The translations under genes and the position numbers were made by a program. Below the pieces are notes generated by a model. The model was given only the letters and a program-made list of their open reading frames with translations. It did not search any database and was not told where the DNA came from. This document shows, one piece after another, positions 1 through 5,063 of a stretch of DNA of 7,377 bases. Each line of letters begins with the position of its first letter. Position 1 is the first letter of the stretch. The DNA is from Verrucomicrobia bacterium UBA3214 (GTDB taxonomy: Bacteria; Verrucomicrobiota; Kiritimatiellia; RFP12; UBA1067), in assembly GCA_002363575.1 (NCBI GenBank), contig DEWI01000105.1:1-7377 (forward strand). Reading direction: 5' to 3'.

Positions 1-653
1 ACCTCGACAACCCGCTGCAAATGCCAGACCCTTCCGCGCTCGAGACCATCTCCGAGCCGATGCTGACGGCGCGCATCATCACCCCCTCCGGCTCGATAGG
101 CGACGTCATGAGGATTGTCATGGACAGGCGCGGCACAGTGCAGGGCACCGAAACGATGGACTCGCGCCGCGTCATGCTCCACTGCGCGCTGCCGCTCAAC
201 GAAATCCTCATCGACTTCCACGATACGCTGAAATCCGTCTCGCACGGCTATGCGTCGATGGACTACGAGCCCGCCGGCTACCAGGTCTCGGACATCGTGA
301 AGATGGATATCCTGCTCAACGGCGAAACCGTCGATGCCTTCGCCACCATGGTCCACAGGACGAAAGCGCGCACGCGCGGCATACAGATGTGCAAGGCGCT
401 CGCAGAGACCATCCCGCCGCACCAGTTCAAGATCCCCGTACAGGCGGCGATCGGCAAAGAGATCATCGCGCGCGAAGACATCCGGCCGTTCCGCAAGGAC
501 GTGCTGGCGAAACTCTACGGCGGCGACGTCACGAGAAAAATGAAAGTCCTCGAAAAGCAGAAGCGAGGCAAGGCGCGCATGAAGGAATTCGGCCATGTAA
601 ACGTCCCGCAATCGGCGTTCATCGCCGTCCTCAAAGGGACGATAAAGGAGTGA
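1..653 (+). CDS. lepA: Elongation factor 4 (LepA), C-terminal part, 5' truncated by the window edge
   Basis: The frame is open from base 3 to the TGA at 651-653 (216 residues visible), so the ATG at 21 is internal and the real start lies upstream. LepA is a ribosome-associated translational GTPase. The GTPase and domain II regions are outside the window. What remains is the EF-G-like domain V, recognisable by GYASMDYE, and the LepA-specific C-terminal domain. That domain shows FKIPVQAAIGKEIIARE, then LAKLYGGDVTRKMKVLEKQK and a VPQSAFIAVL ending, all closely matching my recollection of E. coli LepA. The basic KQKRGKARMK stretch lies in the tail that contacts tRNA in the ribosome. The stop codon is 7 bases upstream of the next gene's ATG, so the two are probably co-transcribed. 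Identification is secure; nothing suggests a defect in the visible part. Confidence 0.97.
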   Translation, partial: LDNPLQMPDPSALETISEPMLTARIITPSGSIGDVMRIVMDRRGTVQGTETMDSRRVMLHCALPLNEILIDFHDTLKSVSHGYASMDYEPAGYQVSDIVKMDILLNGETVDAFATMVHRTKARTRGIQMCKALAETIPPHQFKIPVQAAIGKEIIAREDIRPFRKDVLAKLYGGDVTRKMKVLEKQKRGKARMKEFGHVNVPQSAFIAVLKGTIKE

Positions 654-660
654 AGCGCCG

Positions 661-2631
661 ATGTCAGCGAAAAAACCGAAGGTTTACGTAAAAGAATTCT
701 TCGACCGCGACTACACGGCGAAGGAAGCTTATTCTCGCGTCTGGCGCTATGCCAAGCGCTACCGCTTCCGGCTCGTCGCCGGTATCGTCTGCGGGATGCT
801 GACCGCCGGCACGCTGCTGCCGCTCTACCAGGCCATACAGCCCACCCTCGCGCGCGTCGAAGCGCGCGCGCCGAAAGCGCCCGCGCAGGCCGCAGCGGAG
901 TCCGCCGCGCCGGCGCAGGCCCCGCAGGAAGCCAAACCCGCCGCCGGCGGCGCGGCCGGCAAGCAGGCGCGCAAGCTCGAAAAAGAGTACGGCAAGATTC
1001 AGAAGTTTGCAAAGCGCTTCGGCATCGATCTGCAGGACGAGGACGACGAAATAGGCCTGCCGCTCCTGTTCGTCATCATCGTTCTCGTGCCGCTGGTCGC
1101 GCTCGTGCGCTGCGGGCTGGTCTTTCTGAACCACTATTGCCTTGCATGGTGCGGCATGAAGACCGTGCGCGACATCCGCTGCGACATTCTCGAACATGTG
1201 CAGAACCAGTCGATGCAGTTTTTCGGGAGGATAGACGTGGGGCAGCTCATGAGCCGCTGCACCAACGACCCTCAGCAGGTCAAAATGATCGTGCAGCACA
1301 TTCTCCAGGAACTCGCGCAGGCGCCCTTCGAAATCATCGTCTCCGTCGGTTTCATAATCTGGAGCGCGATCTCGAACAAGATGCTGCCCACGCTCGCGAT
1401 AATCTTCATCGGTTTCCCGCTCTTCATGTGCCCGGTGATCTTCCTCTCGAAGAAGATACGCAAATGGAGCCGCCGCGCGCTGGAGCGCTTTTCGATCGTC
1501 GGCAGCCGCATCCACGAAATCCTCACCTGCATCAAGGTCGTGAAAGCCTACGACACCGCAAGCTTCGAAAACCATCGCTACGCAAAGGCGAACGACGAAA
1601 CGCTCAAAGCGACGCTGCGCGCGCTGCGCTGGGGGCTGCTCGTCGGGCCTGCGGTGGAGACCGTGGGCATATTCCTGATATGCATATTCGTCCTCTGGTG
1701 TTTCGCGACAGGCGTGAAACTCTCCGCGATCATACCGATGCTCGCGCCGCTTTTGATGATCTACAAACCGATCAAGCAGCTTTCCCGCCTCCAGGTGCAA
1801 GTAGAACAGGGACGCGCCGCGCTCGCGCGCATATGGAGCATCCTCGACGTCAAGATGGAGCTGCAGGAAGCTCCGTCGCCGGTCTCGAAGCCGACTTTCG
1901 ACGACAAGGTCGTATTCAGCAGCGTCTCTTTCCGCTACGATACAGCAGAACGCGACGCGGTGCACGATGCGTCGTTCTCCATCGAGCGCGGCAAACTCGT
2001 CGCCGTCGTCGGCGGCACGGGAAGCGGGAAATCGACGCTCGGCTCTCTCCTGTCGCGGTTCTTCGACCCCTCGGCGGGGAAAATCGAGATGGACGGCGTG
2101 GATCTTCGCGCCATCCGCATCGCCGATCTGCGCAAACTCATCGGCGCCGTGCAGCAGGAAACGCAGCTTTTCAACGACACGATAGAGAACAACATCCGCT
2201 ACGGCACTCCGGACGCGACGCACGAGCAGATCGTGGAAGCCGCCAAACTCGCCAACGCCCACGATTTCATCATGTCGCAGCCAGAGGGATATGCGCGCCT
2301 GGCAGGCGAAAAAGGCTTCGCGCTTTCCGGCGGTGAGCGCCAGCGCATCGCCATCGCCCGCGCAATACTCAAGAACCCGCCGATACTGATTCTCGACGAA
2401 GCGACATCGGCGCTTGACACCGTCACGGAAAAACTCGTGCAGGACGCCATAGACCGCCTGATGAAGGAGCGCACGACTTTCGCGATCGCGCACCGCCTCT
2501 CGACCATACGCAATGCCGACTTGATTCTCGTGATGCAGGAAGGCAGGATCGTCGAGCGCGGCACCCACGAGACGCTGTACGCCGCAGGCGGAGTATATCG
2601 CAAACTCTGCGACATGCAGCACCAGAAGTAG
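661..2631 (+). CDS. ABC exporter, fused permease and ATPase (MsbA/ABCB-like), with Ala/Pro-rich insertion
   Basis: A 656-residue half-transporter expected to work as a homodimer in the inner membrane. The start is supported by AAAGGAG at 644-650, 10 bases before the ATG and inside the last lepA codons. Six likely membrane helices lie near residues 37-57, 132-152, 224-242, 245-265, 328-350 and 352-370. The nucleotide-binding domain (about 415-656) is complete: Walker A GGTGSGKST 451-459, Q-loop Gln499, signature LSGGE 555-559, Walker B ILILDE 575-580, D-loop SALD 583-586 and H-loop His611. The TM1-TM2 loop is enlarged: residues 64-102 are mostly Ala, Pro, Gln and Lys, followed by a charged, probably helical stretch (101-130). 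In Gram-negatives the closest well-known member is the lipid A flippase MsbA. The sequence fits that family, but the substrate cannot be read from it, and a lipid or peptide exporter is also possible. The gene sits between lepA and rsmE in the same direction. Confidence 0.93.
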   Translation: MSAKKPKVYVKEFFDRDYTAKEAYSRVWRYAKRYRFRLVAGIVCGMLTAGTLLPLYQAIQPTLARVEARAPKAPAQAAAESAAPAQAPQEAKPAAGGAAGKQARKLEKEYGKIQKFAKRFGIDLQDEDDEIGLPLLFVIIVLVPLVALVRCGLVFLNHYCLAWCGMKTVRDIRCDILEHVQNQSMQFFGRIDVGQLMSRCTNDPQQVKMIVQHILQELAQAPFEIIVSVGFIIWSAISNKMLPTLAIIFIGFPLFMCPVIFLSKKIRKWSRRALERFSIVGSRIHEILTCIKVVKAYDTASFENHRYAKANDETLKATLRALRWGLLVGPAVETVGIFLICIFVLWCFATGVKLSAIIPMLAPLLMIYKPIKQLSRLQVQVEQGRAALARIWSILDVKMELQEAPSPVSKPTFDDKVVFSSVSFRYDTAERDAVHDASFSIERGKLVAVVGGTGSGKSTLGSLLSRFFDPSAGKIEMDGVDLRAIRIADLRKLIGAVQQETQLFNDTIENNIRYGTPDATHEQIVEAAKLANAHDFIMSQPEGYARLAGEKGFALSGGERQRIAIARAILKNPPILILDEATSALDTVTEKLVQDAIDRLMKERTTFAIAHRLSTIRNADLILVMQEGRIVERGTHETLYAAGGVYRKLCDMQHQK

Positions 2632-2689
2632 CAACAGAGCGCGCTTACGCACGCGCAACCATCACAGGCTTTCGCCGCAGTTCGGGAAA

Positions 2690-3406
2690 ATGAATAGAAT
2701 CCTGCTGGAGAAAACAGAAATCGGCGAGGATGGAACGGCCAAAATCGGCGGGGAGCGCGCCCGCCATATTCTCGATATTCTCCATTCCCGGCCCGGCGAC
2801 ACCTTGAAGACAGGTGAAATCGACGGCCTCGCCGGCGCCAGCGAAGTCTTGGAGACCGGCGACGGCTTCGTAGTCCTGCGGCCGCACCACGAAACTCCGG
2901 CGCTGCCGCCTGCATTCGATCTCGTACTCGCGCCGCCGCGCCCGCGCGTCTTCAAGCGCCTGCTGCCGCAACTCGCTTCCCTCGGCGCCGGACGCATAGC
3001 GCTCGTCGGCGCGCAGAAGGTAGAAAAGGATTTCTGGGGCGCGACCATCCTAAAGGAAGAAAACTACCGCCCGCTGCTGATCGACGGCTTGATGCAGTCC
3101 GGGACTTGCGCCCTTCCGCAGATTTTCGTCCGCCGCTCGCTGCGCTCCTTTCTGCAAGACGAGCTTGACCGGCTAATGCCTTCGGCGCGCCGCATCATCG
3201 CCCATCCATATGGCGCTGGCGACGCAAAGCATGAAACCTCCGAAGCCGGCGGCCGCCTCGTCCTGGCCGTCGGCCCCGAAGGCGGCTGGACGGATGCGGA
3301 GGTAGCGCAATTCGAAGAACGCGGCTTCTCGCGCTATTCCCTCGGCGCCCGCATTCTGCGTACCGATACGGCGATTGTGGCACTCGCCGCCAGACTGGCG
3401 CTTTAA
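2690..3406 (+). CDS. rsmE: 16S rRNA (uracil-1498-N3)-methyltransferase RsmE
   Basis: A 238-residue protein, a normal length for RsmE, which methylates N3 of U1498 in 16S rRNA using S-adenosylmethionine. The N-terminal part (about 1-70) matches the small PUA-like RNA-binding domain, with RARHILDILHSRPGD resembling the usual HxxxVLR-R-GD segment. The C-terminal SPOUT knot is marked by GPEGGW at 195-200 and LGARILRTDTA at 218-228, which form the SAM-binding trefoil region. The middle (KVEKDFWGATILKEENYRPLLIDGLMQSG, about 110-138) resembles a subfamily in which the more common ERS/W-type segment is replaced; I recall this variant from memory only. The ATG at 2690 is preceded by only a weak GGGA (2684-2687, 2 bases before it), so the start is less certain than the identity. 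The gene begins 58 bases after the ABC exporter stop, in the same direction, and is probably the last gene of that unit. Confidence 0.93.
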   Translation: MNRILLEKTEIGEDGTAKIGGERARHILDILHSRPGDTLKTGEIDGLAGASEVLETGDGFVVLRPHHETPALPPAFDLVLAPPRPRVFKRLLPQLASLGAGRIALVGAQKVEKDFWGATILKEENYRPLLIDGLMQSGTCALPQIFVRRSLRSFLQDELDRLMPSARRIIAHPYGAGDAKHETSEAGGRLVLAVGPEGGWTDAEVAQFEERGFSRYSLGARILRTDTAIVALAARLAL

Positions 3407-3438
3407 CCTGAAAATCGCCGTTGAAGTCAATAGTGCAT

Positions 3439-3466
3439 CTGCCCGTCAGCTAAAGTTGCCGGGCAG
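3439..3466. terminator. Strong hairpin downstream of rsmE, no U-tract
   Basis: CTGCCCG at 3439-3445 pairs perfectly with CGGGCAG at 3460-3466. After one T/C mismatch, CAGC (3447-3450) pairs with GTTG (3455-3458, one G-T wobble), leaving a TAAA tetraloop. It begins 33 bases after the rsmE stop. No T-run follows on either strand, so it is either a terminator-like or mRNA-stabilising hairpin, or a protein-binding dyad. The structure is seen directly; the role is inferred. Confidence 0.4.
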
Positions 3467-3496
3467 GAATGGCTGCGATGCCGTTGGATTGGCGCT

Positions 3497-3532
3497 TCAG
3501 GCGAGCGGCAGGGGCGCCTGACCGCTATTTTA
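3497..3532 (+). terminator. Candidate intrinsic terminator of the lepA-ABC-rsmE unit
   Basis: TCAGGCG (3497-3503) pairs perfectly with CGCCTGA (3515-3521) across an 11-base loop, followed after four bases by TATTTTA (3526-3532). This is the only hairpin after rsmE with a T-rich tract nearby. The tract is short and slightly offset, so termination strength is uncertain. It lies 90 bases beyond the rsmE stop. Confidence 0.35.
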
Positions 3533-3556
3533 CGTGCTCCTGTTCACGGAGTTTGA

Positions 3557-3710
3557 CGGCCAGAGTCGTCCGCTTTTGCGACAAGCGTCGCCTTGCCTCG
3601 CGACTGGAGTCGTCTTGCTTCGCGACTGGAGTCGCTTTGCCTAGCGACTGGAGTCGCTTTGCCTAGCGACTGGAGTCGCCTTGGCTCACGACTAAAGTCG
3701 CCGGAACAAT
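3557..3710. repeat. Tandem array of seven 22-bp units with a conserved dyad core
   Basis: The core CGACTGGAGTCG occurs at 3601-3612, 3623-3634, 3645-3656 and 3667-3678, exactly every 22 bases. In phase, CGACTAAAGTCG lies at 3689-3700 and CGACAAGCGTCG at 3579-3590, and a decayed CGGCCAGAGTCG at 3557-3568. The 10-base linkers vary around CTTTGCCTAG. Each core from 3579 on is a dyad (CGAC/GTCG arms). The third exact copy extends to seven-base arms, AGCGACT-GG-AGTCGCT, at 3643-3658. The arms persist when the four central bases change (TGGA, TAAA, AAGC), which argues for selection on symmetry. A period of 22 is about two helical turns and is not a multiple of three, so the array is unlikely to be coding. 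It could be protein-binding operators, a series of short RNA hairpins, or a dispersed genomic repeat. CRISPR is excluded because the units and linkers are too short and the linkers are not unique. Confidence 0.85.
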
Positions 3711-3848
3711 CGCCAAAGGAGTTGGAAATCGTGGTTTTGGCAAGGCGCAGTTGCCCCCAAAGGTCGAAATTGTCTGCACATCTCCAGCCCGCTTTTTCTC
3801 ATGTCGCCTTTCCTGGTTTAACGCCGCTATTCGCCCGCCCCCTGAGAC

Positions 3849-3862
3849 GGCGATATATCGCC
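3849..3862. promoter_or_regulatory. Perfect 14-bp palindrome, possible operator
   Basis: GGCGATATATCGCC reads identically on both strands with no spacer. It ends 89 bases before the glycosyltransferase ATG. A spacerless palindrome this long in non-coding DNA suits a dimeric regulator site, but no regulator gene is in the window and no second copy was noticed, so the role is inference. Confidence 0.3.
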
Positions 3863-3935
3863 TTTCGCACCATAACGCCACTCCAAAAGCGAACTTAGCG
3901 ACGGCAGACTTGCACCAAAGCGACGGAAAATGATG

Positions 3936-3951
3936 TAATATTATCCATCTT
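3936..3951 (+). promoter_or_regulatory. AT-rich -10-like segment directly before the glycosyltransferase
   Basis: GTAATATTAT at 3935-3944 supplies TAATAT (3936-3941) or TATTAT (3939-3944) as a -10-like hexamer in an otherwise GC-rich setting. A TTGCAC at 3910-3915 is a poor -35 and is spaced too far. No Shine-Dalgarno-like sequence precedes the ATG at 3952. If the hexamer is used, transcription would start at or within a few bases of the ATG, giving a leaderless or nearly leaderless message. Confidence 0.3.
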
Positions 3952-5036
3952 ATGGAGCCATTCTTTTCTATTGTCGTACCGTGTTGTGATGTCGAGCCAT
4001 ATGTCCGCAAATGCCTGGATTCCGTCATAAGCCAGCCGTTTGCCAACTGGGAACTTATTGCCGTTGTCGAAACCTCGAAGGACAAGACTGAAGATATCGT
4101 GCGTGAATATACGGCGAAGGATTCGCGCATCTCCATGTTCACGCAGCCGTGTTGCGCGGCTCCCCCGCAGCGCCGCGCAACACGGCGCTGGATCACGCGA
4201 CCGGCGAGTACGTAATCTTCCTCGACAGCGACGACAGGATCGCCGAAGGCGCCCTTCAACGGCTCCATGACAAAATCGCCGCCCGTCCCGGCGCAGACCT
4301 CTATCCATGCGCAATTCAGGTGGAGAACGGAATAACCGGCAAGTCCGAACCCGTCCGCGACAACTATCCGGCCGATTTCGACAAAGAACTGACGGGGCCG
4401 CAGGCGACGTGCATCAGCCTGCTGCATATGCACGTGCCATGCCCGATGCTCCAACTGACAATATGCCGCCGCGTCTTTCTGGACGAGAACAACCTCAGAT
4501 GCATTCCCGGCCTGCGCCACGAAGACAACGAGTTCTCTCCGCGCGCATTGTACAGCGCCAAGCGCGTAGTGCCTCTGCACGAACCCTTCTATATATACAA
4601 CATACGGCCCAATTCGATCATCACAGCCGCCAAGGATCCCGCCAAACTCCTGGGTGATTACAGCGAGGTCGTCAAATCCAACCTCGCTTTCCATACGAAG
4701 ATTTCGCGAGAGCCTGGCTTCAATCGCCGGGTATCCTCGTTAATGGCCTCGAAATGGCTCAACTGGGTGGGCTACTTCTGGTTCTCGCCGAAAGCGATAC
4801 ACCGCATCTCGCGAAAGGCCAGACTCGAGACGCTTGCCAACGTATTCAAGGATGGCTTCACCGATTTCGATCTGCTCGTGCGCGCCTCTACGTTCCCGAG
4901 AAAGATCGCGGCGGTGTTCGAGAAGCTGTTCGTGCGGCATCCCTCGATGTGGTGGCTCACCGATGCCTTCTTTCTCTGCATCTACCATCCGCTCGTAGGC
5001 TTGAGAGACGGCCTGCGCGGCGGAAGCAAACAGTAA
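3952..5036 (+). pseudogene. Family 2 glycosyltransferase (GT-A fold, EpsJ-like), interrupted by a frameshift near 4147-4170
   Basis: Two overlapping frames together make one GT2 enzyme of about 361 residues, a normal length. The first (3952-4215) begins FSIVVPCCDVEPYVRKCLDSVISQPF, matching the usual SIIxPxYNxExYIxxCLxSIxxQ opening, and then loses homology after FTQP. The second (open from 4149, ending at TAA 5034-5036) resumes with APRNTALDHATGEY, then FLDSDD at 4218-4235 (metal and nucleotide-sugar binding) and HEDNEF at 4518-4535, whose ED is the likely catalytic base. The shift is -1 (or +2). Adding one C to the C-run at 4162-4166, or removing one GC from GCGC at 4155-4158, restores a single frame. 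The usual VDDGSTD is VVETSKD here (residues 38-44). The start is the first ATG after an in-frame TGA at 3931. The C-terminus has a hydrophobic WWLTDAFFLCIYHPLVGL that may touch the membrane. It may be a real pseudogene, a sequence error at a hairpin, or a recoded gene. Donor and acceptor sugars are unknown. Confidence 0.85.
4146..4186. repeat. Perfect 15-bp inverted repeat at the glycosyltransferase frameshift
   Basis: The left arm GCCGTGTTGCGCGGC (4146-4160) is the exact reverse complement of the right arm GCCGCGCAACACGGC (4172-4186), with an 11-base loop, TCCCCCGCAGC (4161-4171). The right arm encodes the conserved PRNTA part of the GT2 motif, while the left arm covers the point where the reading frame changes. 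The stem is very GC-rich and would form a stable hairpin in DNA or RNA. Confidence 0.9.
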
Positions 5037-5040
5037 TTCC

Positions 5041-5062
5041 GCCCGCCGCCGGGCGCGGCGGC
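5041..5062. terminator. GC-rich hairpin between convergent genes
   Basis: The 27-base gap between the convergent glycosyltransferase and Stealth stop codons is almost wholly self-complementary. GCCGCC (5045-5050) pairs with GGCGGC (5057-5062) around a six-base loop; alternatively GCCCG (5041-5045) pairs with CGGGC (5050-5054). Its position suits a shared bidirectional terminator, but no clear T-tract flanks it on either strand. Confidence 0.4.
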
Positions 5063-5063
5063 C

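Larger units (their letters stand above)
3407..3951. other. Intergenic region without a convincing gene
   Basis: This 545-base stretch separates the housekeeping unit from the polysaccharide genes. Open frames here (3469-3666, 3593-3898 and a minus frame running on into 4694) have no recognisable domain. They either translate the 22-bp repeats or shadow the glycosyltransferase. The region holds two hairpins, the 22-bp dyad array, a 14-bp palindrome and a promoter-like AT-rich segment, each listed separately. Between 3711 and 3848 I see only short, weak inverted matches and one possible 36-codon minus frame (3692-3802). Confidence 0.7.

Noticed and set aside
2639..2656. GCGCG/CGCGC hairpin between the ABC exporter and rsmE
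   Set aside because: Only five base pairs in GC-rich sequence, no T-tract; not enough to call a terminator within the likely operon.
664..2658. Long minus-strand open frame (664 codons) opposite the ABC exporter
   Set aside because: It is the antisense shadow of a gene with complete ABC motifs; its translation is Arg/His/Asp-rich with no recognisable domain.
3557..3710. CRISPR array
   Set aside because: The 22-bp period with 10-base, near-identical linkers leaves no room for spacers, and no cas gene is present.
3469..3898. Plus-strand frames 3469-3666 and 3593-3898 with DWSRLxSRLES-like peptide repeats
   Set aside because: The peptide repeats are the 22-bp array read in three frames; the period is not a multiple of three and there is no domain or clear ribosome-binding site.
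3979..4154. CCGTGTTG direct repeat at 3979-3986 and 4147-4154 in the glycosyltransferase
   Set aside because: Eight bases shared over 168 bases of one gene is easily chance; the palindrome explains the second copy better.
3663..4694. Minus-strand open frame of 343 codons across the intergenic region and glycosyltransferase
   Set aside because: It overlaps the GT2 coding sequence antisense, runs through the 22-bp repeats and shows no family motif.
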